In this document: piece by piece, positions 50,918-60,440 of the stretch
Layout: every line of letters starts with the position of its first letter
Position numbering within the stretch: position 1 is the first letter of the stretch
From: JAQIBY01 sp051747965
GTDB taxonomy: Bacteria > Bacteroidota > Bacteroidia > Bacteroidales > ML635J-15
Direction of reading: 5' to 3'
NCBI GenBank assembly: GCA_051747965.1
Contig: JBNJGS010000003.1
Coordinates: 1-64,000 of the forward strand
DNA length: 64,000 nt
Program-made: the position numbers and the translations under genes
Notes under the pieces: model-generated
What the model was told of the DNA's origin: nothing
The model's database searches: none
The model's input: only the letters and a program-made list of their open reading frames with translations

Positions 50918-52162
50918 ATGTTGATCATCCGACTGCTAAAAGAGAGCATCAGTTTTGCCTGGCAATCACTGAAATCAAACAAGCTACGAACAATATTATC
51001 ATTGTCCGGCATTACCATTGGCATTTTTGCCATGATTTCAGTCTTTACGGTAATTGATTCCCTTGAGCGTGAGATCCGGAACTCTGTTTCGGAGCTGGGT
51101 GATGATGTAATATATGTACAGAAATGGCCATGGGAGTTTTCACAGGATTATCCATGGTGGAAATACCTGAAACGTCCGGTGCCTGACATTGAGGAATATC
51201 AGGCCATAAAAGAGCGTGCAAAGCACATCAGGTCATGCACCTTTATGGCCAGCACGAGCCAGACCATTAGCAGAAAAGACCTTTCAACAAGCAATACCGG
51301 TGTACTGATAGCCACACATGACTATAAAGACAACAGGGCTTTTGATATTGAGCGGGGAAGATATTTTACTGCTTCGGAGGCTTTCAGGGGACAAAATCTG
51401 GCCATCATCGGCTCCGGTATTTCCAGTGACCTATTTCCCAATACCGACCCCCTGGGCAAGGAGATCAAAATCAACGGCAACAAAGTCAGGATTATCGGTG
51501 TATTTAAACAAGAAGGTAAAAACATGATGTCCAGCAGCCATGATGAGCTTGTCCTGCTCATGGCAAATTATGGAAAACGCATCTATGATATTGACAGCGA
51601 AAGCCTGAACCCAATGATTATGGTAAGTGCCGCGGAAGGTAGCAGTATAGAACAGATCAATGATGAACTTGAAATTATCATGCGCTCGGAACGCAGGCTT
51701 AGCCCGATGGAAGAGGCTGATTTCGCATTAAATCGCGCAAGCATGATTTCTCAGGGAATTGATAAAATATTTTCAACCATTGACATTGCCGGCATCATCA
51801 TCGGAGGATTTGCCATATTGGTGGGAGGCTTTGGCATTGCAAACATTATGTTTGTTTCAGTAAAAGAACGTACCCGCATCATTGGCATACAAAAAGCCAT
51901 AGGTGCGAGAAACGGTTTTATTCTGACACAGTTTTTATTTGAAGCCATTGTTTTGTCCCTTATGGGTGGAATATTCGGTCTTATTATGATCTGGATTGGC
52001 ACCATAATCGGCAGTGAAGTCAGCGGGTTTACACTGGCACTCAGCTTTAAGAACATTGTGACCGGCTTGTTGATAAGCGGTGGCATAGGTATAATATCGG
52101 GCTACTGGCCGGCCAGACAAGCCGCACGCCTTGATCCGGTCATTGCCATCGGCAAATCCTAA
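50918..52162 (+). CDS. MacB/FtsX-type ABC transporter permease
   Basis: 414 residues. The layout is that of MacB-like permeases: a first membrane helix (LRTILSLSGITIGIFAMISV, about 22-42), a ~220-residue periplasmic MacB_PCD domain (43-275), then three helices (IIIGGFAILVGGFGIANIMF; FEAIVLSLMGGIFGLIMIWI; NIVTGLLISGGIGIISGYWP). Motifs KERTRIIGIQKAIGA and PARQAARLDPVIAI are typical of FtsX-fold permeases that move lipoproteins, peptides or drugs, or act as mechanotransmitters. No ATPase partner is adjacent, so it must use one from elsewhere (the ftsE-like protein in this window is one of several options). Its stop overlaps that of convergent mgtE by 4 bp. Confidence 0.9.
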   Translation: MLIIRLLKESISFAWQSLKSNKLRTILSLSGITIGIFAMISVFTVIDSLEREIRNSVSELGDDVIYVQKWPWEFSQDYPWWKYLKRPVPDIEEYQAIKERAKHIRSCTFMASTSQTISRKDLSTSNTGVLIATHDYKDNRAFDIERGRYFTASEAFRGQNLAIIGSGISSDLFPNTDPLGKEIKINGNKVRIIGVFKQEGKNMMSSSHDELVLLMANYGKRIYDIDSESLNPMIMVSAAEGSSIEQINDELEIIMRSERRLSPMEEADFALNRASMISQGIDKIFSTIDIAGIIIGGFAILVGGFGIANIMFVSVKERTRIIGIQKAIGARNGFILTQFLFEAIVLSLMGGIFGLIMIWIGTIIGSEVSGFTLALSFKNIVTGLLISGGIGIISGYWPARQAARLDPVIAIGKS

Positions 52163-53517
52163 ACCATATTAAAAATAAATCTGGCGAGCATCAGGTAAAT
52201 ACCCAGACCCATGATATCGTTGAAGGTAGTGATAAAAGGACCGGTTGCCAGTGCCGGATCTATCTTAAAACGTTCCAGCATCAGGGGCACAATCGCTCCA
52301 AACATGGTAGCAAAGATGATCACAATCAGCAGAGCGATACTTACCGATAATGTCAGGGCAAAAGATTCCGAAAATATCAGGTTGTAAGAGAAAATCAATG
52401 AAGCACAGATAAGGCCATTGAGCATTCCCACTGACATTTCTTTCAGAATTCTTCGTGAGGTCCGGCGCATATCGAGCGTGCCACCGGCCAGGCCCTGTAC
52501 AATGATGGCCGAACTTTGCACACCTGCATTACCACCCATGGCAGCAATCAGGGGCAGAAACAAAGCAATGCCGGCAAATTTGGCAAGGTCTCCTTCATAA
52601 TGTCCAATCACCAGCGCACCGAGAATACCACCGAAAAGGCCAATCAGCAGCCAGGGGATTCTGGATTTTACCTGTGTCCAGGTATTGTCTGTGGGTTCCA
52701 CATCATGAGTAATACCGGAAATCAACTGATAATCCCGCTCTGCCTCTTCACGGATTACATCCACAACATCATCAATGGTAATACGACCGACCAACCTGCC
52801 GATACTGTCAACCACAGGCAAGGCCACCAGGTCATATTTCTCCATCATCAGTGCCACTTCTTCAGAATTGGTATCGGTATTCACTGTCATGATATCCGGT
52901 TCAACCAAATCTTTTACTTTACTGGTGGTTGGTTTAAATAAGAGGTTTTTGAGAGAAACAACGCCAAGCAATTTTGAGTTATCATCCACAACATAGAGGT
53001 AGTAGATCTCATCCATTTCCTGCGCCTGATCTCTGAGTTCTCCCAGGGCTTCCTTAACCGAAAGATTTTCATTGATGGCAATCAATTCCTTTGCCATCAG
53101 ACCACCGGCAGTATTGCCTTCAAAATTCAGCAAATCAACAATATCACCTGCCTGCTCATTGTCTTTGACATAATAAAGCACTTCCTCACGCTTATCATCA
53201 GTCATCTCCTGAATGATATCTGCTGCATCATCAGAATCCATATTTTCAATAAACTGATGAGCAATCAGTTCACTGGGAATAACTTTCAGGAAACGTGTAC
53301 GTTGTTCTTCTTCAAGCTCAACAAGAACATCGGAAGCAATTTTGGGATCAAGCAAAAGGTAAGTGAACCTTGCCTCCTCCACGGTCAGGTCATCATAAAT
53401 TGCTGCAATATCCGCAGGATGCAATGAATCCAGAAGCTCCAGTACTTTTTCTTCGTTCTGGTTTGCAATATGAGCCTTCAGCTCATCTATAAATTCCTGT
53501 GTAATTTCAAATTGCAT
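52159..53517 (-). CDS. mgtE: Magnesium transporter MgtE
   Basis: 452 residues. The N-domain (about 1-130) has the helical repeat with LDSLHPADIAAIYDDL. Two CBS domains follow (about 130-255; MAKELIAINENLSVKEALGE, DLVALPVVDSIGRLVGRITI) and then five membrane helices (about 285-450) including GGNAGVQSSAIIVQGLAGG, the pore-lining segment. It is a Mg2+-gated channel of the inner membrane; the N and CBS domains close the pore when Mg2+ is high. It starts at the base shared with the rsmA stop codon (TGATG), so the two are translationally coupled. Confidence 0.95.
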   Translation of the reverse strand: MQFEITQEFIDELKAHIANQNEEKVLELLDSLHPADIAAIYDDLTVEEARFTYLLLDPKIASDVLVELEEEQRTRFLKVIPSELIAHQFIENMDSDDAADIIQEMTDDKREEVLYYVKDNEQAGDIVDLLNFEGNTAGGLMAKELIAINENLSVKEALGELRDQAQEMDEIYYLYVVDDNSKLLGVVSLKNLLFKPTTSKVKDLVEPDIMTVNTDTNSEEVALMMEKYDLVALPVVDSIGRLVGRITIDDVVDVIREEAERDYQLISGITHDVEPTDNTWTQVKSRIPWLLIGLFGGILGALVIGHYEGDLAKFAGIALFLPLIAAMGGNAGVQSSAIIVQGLAGGTLDMRRTSRRILKEMSVGMLNGLICASLIFSYNLIFSESFALTLSVSIALLIVIIFATMFGAIVPLMLERFKIDPALATGPFITTFNDIMGLGIYLMLARFIFNMV

Positions 53518-54299
53518 CAGCTATGCATCTTTTTGCCTATGGCATTACTAATCTCAATAAAATCGTCAACACTGCACTGTTCCGGTCGCAGTTTCAACCA
53601 CGGTTCAGAACCTTCGGCACCTTCAGACAAAGGTAATAAAATACTTTTTAGTGAATTACGCAAAGTTTTTCTTCTTTGATTAAAGGCAGCTTTCACAACA
53701 CGACGAAACAAAACGGGATCCTCAGGGGATTTCTTGTGAGGATTCCGCACCAGCCTGATAACACCGGATTGCACTTTTGGCGGTGGAAAAAACGACCCTT
53801 CCCCGACCTTGAATAAATACCGCACATCAAAATATGCCTGCATCAAAACGCTAAGTATGCCATATTCTTTGCTACCATGCCCTGATGCTATTCGGCGGGC
53901 AACCTCTTTTTGCAGCATAAACACAGCCTCACTGATTTTATCCCGTCTGTCAAGAACAGCAAACATTACCGGACTGGAAATATTGTAAGGCAGATTACTA
54001 ATCAGGCAAATCTGATCTCCCGGGATGTCATCAAGATTCAGTTGTAAAAAATCTTTATATATCAAGTTTTTTTCCAGCGCAGGGAACTTCTCTGTAAGAT
54101 AATCACAGGCTTCCTGATCTGTTTCCACGGCATAAAAATCATCGAATCGCTCTATCAGAATCGAAGTCAGGATACCTTTTCCCGGCCCGATTTCAAGAAC
54201 AGGCAGCGATTTTGGATTATCCAGGGCATCACATATCCTTTTTGCAATTCCCGGATCGGTCAGAAAGTGCTGACCCAGTTGTTTTTTGGGTTTAACCAT
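53517..54299 (-). CDS. rsmA: 16S rRNA dimethyladenosine transferase (KsgA)
   Basis: 260 residues. It dimethylates two adjacent adenines in helix 45 of 16S rRNA. The SAM site is VLEIGPGKGILT (about 35-46) after KKQLGQHFLTDPGIAKRI; the NLPY catalytic motif is seen as ISNLPYNIS, and FFPPPKVQSGVIRL and FNQRRKTLRNSLKSIL follow in the C-terminal domain. Length is usual. It heads a two-gene unit with mgtE, sharing one base at the junction, and is divergent from the flippase-like operon. Confidence 0.96.
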   Translation of the reverse strand: MVKPKKQLGQHFLTDPGIAKRICDALDNPKSLPVLEIGPGKGILTSILIERFDDFYAVETDQEACDYLTEKFPALEKNLIYKDFLQLNLDDIPGDQICLISNLPYNISSPVMFAVLDRRDKISEAVFMLQKEVARRIASGHGSKEYGILSVLMQAYFDVRYLFKVGEGSFFPPPKVQSGVIRLVRNPHKKSPEDPVLFRRVVKAAFNQRRKTLRNSLKSILLPLSEGAEGSEPWLKLRPEQCSVDDFIEISNAIGKKMHS

Positions 54300-54350
54300 A
54301 ACAGACAGTTATTATGGCCGAAATGTACAAAATAGATCTGAAATATTATC

Positions 54351-54358
54351 TATATTTG
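54351..54358 (+). promoter_or_regulatory. -7 box of the flippase-like operon
   Basis: TATATTTG is an exact -7 match. It lies 18 bp before the GTG at 54377 and downstream of the first in-frame ATG at 54314, so it argues for the GTG start. No clear -33 box. Confidence 0.45.
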
Positions 54359-54376
54359 CCGCAAAGCAATTCTGAA

Positions 54377-55375
54377 GTGAGTAAGAGAATACAAAATATA
54401 CTTAAGTTCTTTGTCTTCCTTGGCATTGGTGCTGTACTTTTATGGCTGGTATACAAAGATCAGGACATTGGCGACCTGTTTGCCAGGATGCGAAATATAC
54501 ACTGGATATGGTTTGTTCCTGCTTTGGCAATAGCTCTGTTAAGCCATGTCAGCCGGGCGATGCGCTGGAACCTTTTGCTCGAGTCTATGGGGAATTACAA
54601 GCCCCGCTTAAGCAATACATTTTTTGCTGTAATGACCATGTATTTTGTCAACCTTGCCATCCCTCGTCTGGGCGAAGTTACCCGAAGTGGCATTGTTTCC
54701 CGCTATGATAAGTTGCCATTCTCCAAAGTACTGGGCACCATGGTTACGGAAAGAGCTACAGATATTATCATGCTGTTGCTGATCACCATTGTTGTAATGA
54801 TTACCAAAGGCAGCGAAGTCACAAACTTCATCATGAACAATCCGGGGTTTAAGGAAAATCTGCATTTTCTTTTTTCACCGATTTTCTGGATAATTTTTGT
54901 CCTTGTCTCTTTGGCTGTTTTGTTTCTTTTATACTCCGTTGCCAAAGGCAAACTGGATAATTATAAGGTATTTAAGAAGACCGGTGATTTCCTGAGAAAC
55001 TTTTTTTCAGGCATAAAAGCTGTATTGCGTCTTCGTAATCCCTGGAAATATATTGGTCACTCTTTATTTATTTTTCTCGCTTATTTTTTAATGCTTTATT
55101 TCTGCTTCCCGGCTTTTGATGGCATGGAGAATATTGACATTTTTGCTGCCCTGACGATTTTTGCTGCAGGCAGTTTTGGTATGGTGGCACCAGCTCCCAA
55201 CGGCATGGGTGCCTGGCACTTCATGACCATCCAAACCCTCTTGATTTTCGGTGTGCTTGAAGCAGATGCAAAACTCTTTGCCCTGGTTGTCCACGGCCTG
55301 CAAACCATTATGCTCGTGGTAGTTGGGCTGATTTCGGTCATCGGGCTTCCTCTGATCAACCGCAACCGCCTGTAA
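54377..55375 (+). CDS. Flippase-like integral membrane protein (LPG synthase TM/UPF0104 family), first copy
   Basis: 332 residues from the GTG at 54377, reading V/M-SKRIQNILKFFVFLGIGA, the usual opening of the family; the frame continues up to an ATG at 54314, but a -7 box lies between. About eight membrane helices. Family marks: HVSRAMRWNLLLESMG, MYFVNLAIPRLGEVTRSGIV, MVTERATDIIMLL and APAPNGMGAWHFMTIQTLL. Relatives include the membrane half of MprF, which moves lysyl-phosphatidylglycerol across the membrane, and AglD-like proteins, but there is no aminoacyl-transferase domain here, so it probably moves another lipid. The next gene is a second member of the same family 3 bp later. Confidence 0.85.
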   Translation: MSKRIQNILKFFVFLGIGAVLLWLVYKDQDIGDLFARMRNIHWIWFVPALAIALLSHVSRAMRWNLLLESMGNYKPRLSNTFFAVMTMYFVNLAIPRLGEVTRSGIVSRYDKLPFSKVLGTMVTERATDIIMLLLITIVVMITKGSEVTNFIMNNPGFKENLHFLFSPIFWIIFVLVSLAVLFLLYSVAKGKLDNYKVFKKTGDFLRNFFSGIKAVLRLRNPWKYIGHSLFIFLAYFLMLYFCFPAFDGMENIDIFAALTIFAAGSFGMVAPAPNGMGAWHFMTIQTLLIFGVLEADAKLFALVVHGLQTIMLVVVGLISVIGLPLINRNRL

Positions 55376-55378
55376 TGC

Positions 55379-56359
55379 ATGTGGAACAAAAAAACCAAAG
55401 ACCGGCTTCTTAAACTCCTGATTCTGGCAGGAGCCTGGGCGCTGGTTTGGTACCAGTTTTCACGCTCACAGGATAAAAATGATGTTCTGGAGATGCTCAT
55501 CAGTATCCCCCGGGAAAAACTGATTTATTTGTTTTCGATTCTGCTGCTAATGCTGCTGAACTGGACAATCGAAGCCGTAAAATGGAAATATCTGGCCGGA
55601 AAACTTCAGCCCTTTGGTTTTTGGAAAGCCCTCCGGTCTGTTATTAGCGGTGTCAGTATCGGCATGTTTACACCCAATCGAACAGGGGAGTTTGCGGGCA
55701 GGATCGTGTACCTCAGGCATGAAAACAGGGCAGAAGGTGCTGTACTAAGTATGATTGGCAGCTTTTCTCAGTTTTTCACAACCATTTTTGTGGGAATTCC
55801 TGCCCTGATTCTTTATTTGCTTGTGTTTTCACACGAGGGTGTCATTTCCGGCCGGCTAAGCATTTCTGTCATGCTTTCTGTTGCAACATCCCTTGTTTTG
55901 ATGATATTGTATTTCCGTCTTGATCTGGTGTACAAATTTCTACGCAGATTTTCCAGGATAGAAAAGCAGAAAGAAAAAATCAGGCATTTGAAAACCACCA
56001 GCCGCAGGGATTTGCTCCTTTTGCTGGGACTTAGCATACTCAGATATTCTGTATTTATTCTGCAATTTTATCTTATTTGTATTATGTTTGGATTAAATAT
56101 CGCATTCTGGCAAGTGTTCCTGGGAGCAGCCAATTTGTATTTTCTGATGAGTTTGCTGCCGGTATTTACCCTTGGAGAGCCAGGCCTCAGGGGCAGCCTT
56201 ACAGGGATTTTTTTCCAGGCATTTACAATGCAGATTGCAGGTATTATTTCGGCCTCTGTTTTGCTGTGGATTATCAATGTATTATTGGTAGCACTTGCAG
56301 GTGCCATATTTTTACTAACACAAAAAATTTTGAACTATGAGAGTAAGACCAGCAGTTAG
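55379..56359 (+). CDS. Flippase-like integral membrane protein, second divergent copy
   Basis: 326 residues, around eight membrane helices. It keeps the family signature GMFTPNRTGEFAGRIVYLRH and NWTIEAVKWKYLAGKLQPFG, but is only distantly like the preceding protein. The second half (GLSILRYSVFILQFYLICIM; TLGEPGLRGSLTGIF) matches the C-terminal part of the fold. It starts 3 bp after the first copy and overlaps the acetyltransferase gene by 23 bp, so it lies in a tightly coupled operon. The pair may form a heteromeric lipid translocator or serve two substrates; both ideas are inference. Confidence 0.82.
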   Translation: MWNKKTKDRLLKLLILAGAWALVWYQFSRSQDKNDVLEMLISIPREKLIYLFSILLLMLLNWTIEAVKWKYLAGKLQPFGFWKALRSVISGVSIGMFTPNRTGEFAGRIVYLRHENRAEGAVLSMIGSFSQFFTTIFVGIPALILYLLVFSHEGVISGRLSISVMLSVATSLVLMILYFRLDLVYKFLRRFSRIEKQKEKIRHLKTTSRRDLLLLLGLSILRYSVFILQFYLICIMFGLNIAFWQVFLGAANLYFLMSLLPVFTLGEPGLRGSLTGIFFQAFTMQIAGIISASVLLWIINVLLVALAGAIFLLTQKILNYESKTSS

Positions 56360-56789
56360 TGCAGACATCAACAGCCTGATAGAATTTCAAATGGCCATGG
56401 CCCAGGAAACCGAGGGCATTTCGCTTGATAAAAAGGTTTTAAAAAACGGCATCACATCCGTACTCAACGATATTCAGAAAGCCCGCTATTTTGTTGCAGA
56501 AATGGACAAGGAAATCATTGGCTGCTTTATGGTTACGCCCGAATGGAGCGACTGGCGTGCCGGCTACTTTATCTGGCTGCAATCTGTCTATGTCAAGCCT
56601 GCCCATCGTGGCAAAGGCGTTTTTATTAAAATGTATGATTATCTGAAAGATGTGGTGAAAAACAACAGCGATTACCGTGGCATACGTTTGTACGTTGATA
56701 AGAACAATGAAACGGCACTGGCTGTGTACAAAAAATCAGGAATGAACCCCACCAATTACGAATTGCTGGAGTGGTCGAAAACTGACTGA
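56337..56789 (+). CDS. GNAT family N-acetyltransferase
   Basis: 150 residues. The fold's acetyl-CoA signature is QSVYVKPAHRGKGVFIKMY (R-x-x-G-x-G/A type, about 82-100), followed by a helix and the late motif NETALAVYKKSGM. The N-terminus MRVRPAVSADINSLIEFQMA is typical of the family. Substrate unknown (an amino sugar or protein amino group are candidates). It starts 23 bp inside the upstream membrane gene, so it is translated in concert with it, and is followed by a glycosyltransferase 4 bp later. Context suggests that it acetylates a sugar or lipid intermediate handled by this operon. Confidence 0.88.
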   Translation: MRVRPAVSADINSLIEFQMAMAQETEGISLDKKVLKNGITSVLNDIQKARYFVAEMDKEIIGCFMVTPEWSDWRAGYFIWLQSVYVKPAHRGKGVFIKMYDYLKDVVKNNSDYRGIRLYVDKNNETALAVYKKSGMNPTNYELLEWSKTD

Positions 56790-56793
56790 TGCC

Positions 56794-57906
56794 ATGCAGA
56801 TATTTGTTCTGATGCTGGCCTGCGGATATGCCGCTTTTGTTTTGCTGATACTCACCGGCATTCTGATCCTGTTGAAACAAAACAAACCCGCCAATTACGG
56901 AAAACTACCATACATCACCGTGCTGGTGGCTTTCAGAAATGAAGCAAGCCATCTCCCACGCCTTCTTGAGGATTTGTCAAATCAGCGATACCCGTACAAC
57001 CGGCTAGAGGTCCTTCTGATTAATGACCATTCAAATGATGCATGGGAGTCAATTGTTACTGATTTTACAAGACATAAATTCCTTAATTTCAGGCTAATCA
57101 ATCTTCCTGACGGGTTCTTCGGCAAAAAACAAGCCCTGCAGCTTGGCATTAAACATGCCGTTGGGGAATTCATTCTGAGCCTTGATGCAGATTGCCGCCT
57201 TTCAGAAAACTGGGCGGTATCAATGATCAGCACGCTTATTAACAACAATGCGGACATGGTTCCCGGACCCGTTGTGTTAAGCGGTAAAGGCATACCTGCC
57301 TCTTTACAGGCAGCGGAATCACTCAGCTTGCTGGCAATAACAATGGGCAGTGCCGGACTGGGAATTCCGGTACTAAGCAACGGAGCCAACATGCTGACAA
57401 AAAAATCCGAACTCATGAAATTGCAGGACCCCTACATACTCTCCGTCAGCTCAGGAGATGATATTTTACTGATGGAACAGTTTAAGCGCCTGAAGAAGAA
57501 AATCATTTTCAATCTATCTCCTACTGCTCTGGTAAAATCATATGCCTGCAGCTCCTGGCAAAAGTTGATTCATCAACGGGCAAGATGGATGCGAAAAACG
57601 AAGCATTATCCGTTTGGCAGCAGCAAATTTACTGCAGGATTGTTTGGCCTGCTGCAATTGACATATCTGATTTCTGTCCCACTCCTGATTCTTGCAGACA
57701 AAATATTTCTGCTTTTGCTTTTATGGGGGTTTAAGCTTATATATGATATAATTGCCATGTGGATAGCAGCAAGATTGGTAAAATCCAGCTTTCATTTTTT
57801 TCCAGCCATGGGAATGAGTCTGCTTTATCCTTTATGGACCATTGTCAGTACAATTCTATCCTGTTTTATTAAGCCATACTGGAAAGATCGTCCGGCAATT
57901 GATTAA
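56794..57906 (+). CDS. Membrane-bound family 2 glycosyltransferase
   Basis: 370 residues. One N-terminal membrane helix (about 5-27), then a GT-A domain with ITVLVAFRNEASHLPRLLED, LLINDHSND, the donor-binding SLDADCRL (D-x-D), NGANMLTKKSEL, a GDD motif in SSGDDILLMEQ and QRARWMRKT (QxxRW). Two or three membrane helices follow at the C-terminus (about 285-360). This is the layout of processive or lipid-acceptor GT2 enzymes, acting on a lipid at the inner membrane. It is the fourth gene of the operon with two flippase-like proteins and a GNAT enzyme, which would make a plausible make-modify-flip set for a glycolipid. The product is unknown. Confidence 0.88.
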   Translation: MQIFVLMLACGYAAFVLLILTGILILLKQNKPANYGKLPYITVLVAFRNEASHLPRLLEDLSNQRYPYNRLEVLLINDHSNDAWESIVTDFTRHKFLNFRLINLPDGFFGKKQALQLGIKHAVGEFILSLDADCRLSENWAVSMISTLINNNADMVPGPVVLSGKGIPASLQAAESLSLLAITMGSAGLGIPVLSNGANMLTKKSELMKLQDPYILSVSSGDDILLMEQFKRLKKKIIFNLSPTALVKSYACSSWQKLIHQRARWMRKTKHYPFGSSKFTAGLFGLLQLTYLISVPLLILADKIFLLLLLWGFKLIYDIIAMWIAARLVKSSFHFFPAMGMSLLYPLWTIVSTILSCFIKPYWKDRPAID

Positions 57907-57938
57907 CGGCAGTTAAAAATATTTTCCCGAAAGATGAT

Positions 57939-60125
57939 TTAATTTGCTTCAGCAGAAATGAATTTGATTCTCACGAGTCGGATTTCTTCTTCAGAATAAT
58001 CCTCATCTTCAAATTCTTCCAATGCCTCTTCCAATGTTCCGGTTTCTGATTCTTCCAGGAAATAATCGTAAATTTCATCAATCTTGTCTTCGTCCATTAC
58101 TTCATTGAGGTAATAATCGATATTGATTTTGGTTCCGGAATTAATGATGGCATCAATTTCCTCAAGCAGGTCCAGCATTGACAGGCCACGGGCATCAGCA
58201 ATATCATTGAGAGGCATTTTTTTATCAATGCTTTTGATGATATATACTTTATTTCCGGATTTTTTTACCACGGATTTAACCACCATATCCTGTGGTCTGT
58301 CAATCTCATTTTCATCAACATGTTTTTTGATAACATCAAGGAACTGCTGACCGTATTTTTTTGCTTTACCCGCCCCAACGCCGGAAATCCTGGTAAGCTC
58401 TTCCATGGTAATGGGGTATTGTATTGCCATTTCCTGCAGAGAGGGGTCACTAAAAATCACATAAGGAGGAAGATCCAAACGTTTTGACATGGATTTCCTC
58501 GAATCCTTCAGCATGGCAAACAATTCAGCATCTGCAGCACTGGCACCACCCTGCATATCTGCCCCAGGCTCCTGATCCGGCTGATCGTAATCATGATTTT
58601 TCACCAAAGGAAAGCTGTGAGGGTTTTTCAGAAATTCGTGGCCTTTGGGAGTCATTTTGAGCAGGCCATAGTTTTCTATATCCTTATGGATCATTTTGGC
58701 AATCAGGGCCTGCCTGAAAACCGAATTCCAGAATTTCGGATCATGGTCTTTACCGATACCGAAAATATCCAGTTTATCATGCTTATAAGAATTAACAGCA
58801 GCATTGGCTTTTCCTGCAAGCACGTTGGACAGATGCTCCGCTTTGAATCGTTCTTTAACTGTGAGGATGGAATTCAGTGCAGTCACCACATAATCTTTTC
58901 CCTCAAACTCTTGCTTGGGGTTCAGGCAGTTGTCACAATTGCCACATGGTTCTTTCATTTCCTCACCAAAATAATTAAGAAGTTGTCTTACTCTGCATAC
59001 GCTGGATTCTGCGTAGGCTACGGTTTCCAACAGCAATTGCTTTCCGATTTCCTGTTCAGCCACAGGTTTTCCCTGCATGAATTTCTCAAGTTTCTGGATA
59101 TCGTGGTAGCTGTAGAAGCATATACATTTGCCTTCCCCGCCATCTCTTCCGGCACGGCCGGTTTCCTGATAATATGATTCCAGGCTTTTGGGGATATCAT
59201 AATGAATGACAAAACGAACATCGGGTTTATCTATCCCCATACCAAAAGCAATGGTAGCAACAATGACATCAATTTCTTCCATCAGGAATTTATCCTGTGT
59301 ACCCGAGCGTGTAGGCGAATCCATACCGGCATGATATGCCAGGGCTTTAATCCCGTTCACCTGTAAAGTTTCGGCAAGTTCTTCCACTTTTTTCCTGCTC
59401 AGGCAATAGATAATGCCGGATTTATTATGATTGTTTTTGATGAATTTGATAATTTCACGGGAAGCATTGTGCTTGGATCTGACTTCATAGTACAGGTTTT
59501 CCCTGCGAAAGGATGATTTAAACACTTCAGCATCCAGCATTTCCAGGTTTTTCTGGATATCATGCTGCACTTTGGGTGTTGCAGTTGCTGTAAGCGCAAT
59601 GATCGGCGAATTCCCCAAAGCATTGACAATGGGGCGGATACGGCGGTACTCCGGCCGAAAATCATGTCCCCACTCTGAAATACAATGGGCCTCATCAATG
59701 GCATAGAAAGAAATTTCCACCTGTTTTAGAAACTCAACATTTTCCTCTTTTGTTAATGACTCAGGAGCCACATAAAGCATTTTTGTTTTTTTACTGAGTA
59801 CATCATCCTTCACCTGCTGAATTTCTGTCTTTGTCAGGGATGAATTCAGAAAATGTGCTATACCTGACTCTGTACTGAACCCGCGCATGGCATCAACCTG
59901 ATTTTTCATCAGGGCAATAAGGGGAGAAATCACAATGGCTGTTCCCGGAGACATTAATGCAGGAAGCTGGTAGCACAATGATTTTCCTCCGCCTGTAGGC
60001 ATAAGAACAAAACAATCATTTCCCTCCAACAGTGATTTTATCACTTCCTTTTGCAGCCCTTTAAAGCGGTCAAAACCAAAGTATTTCTTCAACACATCAT
60101 ATATGGCGGCATCGTCAACTTTCAT
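57939..60125 (-). CDS. recQ: ATP-dependent DNA helicase RecQ
   Basis: 728 residues. It unwinds DNA 3'-5' in recombination and fork repair. The seven helicase motifs include LMPTGGGKSLCYQLPA (Walker A), IDEAHCISEWGHDFRPEY (DEAH box), ALTATATPKV and QETGRAGRDG. The RQC zinc site is CRVRQLLNYFG plus CGNCDNC, then a winged helix and the HRDC domain near residues 510-590 (MAIQYPITMEELTRISGVG). The C-terminal ~110 residues form an acidic extension beyond E. coli RecQ, ending EDEDYSEEEIRLVRIKFISA. It has its own promoter at 60172-60201. Confidence 0.96.
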   Translation of the reverse strand: MKVDDAAIYDVLKKYFGFDRFKGLQKEVIKSLLEGNDCFVLMPTGGGKSLCYQLPALMSPGTAIVISPLIALMKNQVDAMRGFSTESGIAHFLNSSLTKTEIQQVKDDVLSKKTKMLYVAPESLTKEENVEFLKQVEISFYAIDEAHCISEWGHDFRPEYRRIRPIVNALGNSPIIALTATATPKVQHDIQKNLEMLDAEVFKSSFRRENLYYEVRSKHNASREIIKFIKNNHNKSGIIYCLSRKKVEELAETLQVNGIKALAYHAGMDSPTRSGTQDKFLMEEIDVIVATIAFGMGIDKPDVRFVIHYDIPKSLESYYQETGRAGRDGGEGKCICFYSYHDIQKLEKFMQGKPVAEQEIGKQLLLETVAYAESSVCRVRQLLNYFGEEMKEPCGNCDNCLNPKQEFEGKDYVVTALNSILTVKERFKAEHLSNVLAGKANAAVNSYKHDKLDIFGIGKDHDPKFWNSVFRQALIAKMIHKDIENYGLLKMTPKGHEFLKNPHSFPLVKNHDYDQPDQEPGADMQGGASAADAELFAMLKDSRKSMSKRLDLPPYVIFSDPSLQEMAIQYPITMEELTRISGVGAGKAKKYGQQFLDVIKKHVDENEIDRPQDMVVKSVVKKSGNKVYIIKSIDKKMPLNDIADARGLSMLDLLEEIDAIINSGTKINIDYYLNEVMDEDKIDEIYDYFLEESETGTLEEALEEFEDEDYSEEEIRLVRIKFISAEAN

Positions 60126-60171
60126 TCAAATAGTATTTTAATAATCATTATGTTCAATTTCGTAACGTAAT

Positions 60172-60201
60172 CAAATATACTAAAAAAAACTCGCATAAAA
60201 A
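60172..60201 (-). promoter_or_regulatory. recQ promoter
   Basis: On the minus strand, TTTT (60198-60201), 18 bp, TATATTTG (60172-60179). The -7 box is an exact match 46 bp before the recQ ATG. Confidence 0.5.
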
Positions 60202-60440
60202 CTGAGCTTTAATACCTATTCTCATCTTCAGCCTTAAGATTAGACAAATGATGGCTTTCGTTGGTTCTAAGGCACTTGTTTCAACAAGCTACAGCATGAA
60301 ATTTTTATTTTTTCCGGATCGGATTTTATGCTGTCCCATAAAGGGAAACGGGCAAATTTCAATTCATCATGTTCTTTTTGAGAATTTTTCTCTCATTCTG
60401 ATTGAATTATCGTATTTTTATCGTATCAAAACACAATTTT
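60202..60440. other. Intergenic region between divergent recQ and kdsD
   Basis: AT-rich spacer with no convincing gene. A small frame starting at 60248 is out of register with kdsD and has no family motif. Two dyads lie here: CTTGTT-TC-AACAAG (60275-60288) and ACAGCAT (60291-60297) with ATGCTGT (60328-60334), which might form hairpins in the transcript leader. TATTTTTA at 60413-60420 is the best -7 candidate for kdsD, with a TTTC 22 bp upstream. Confidence 0.4.
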
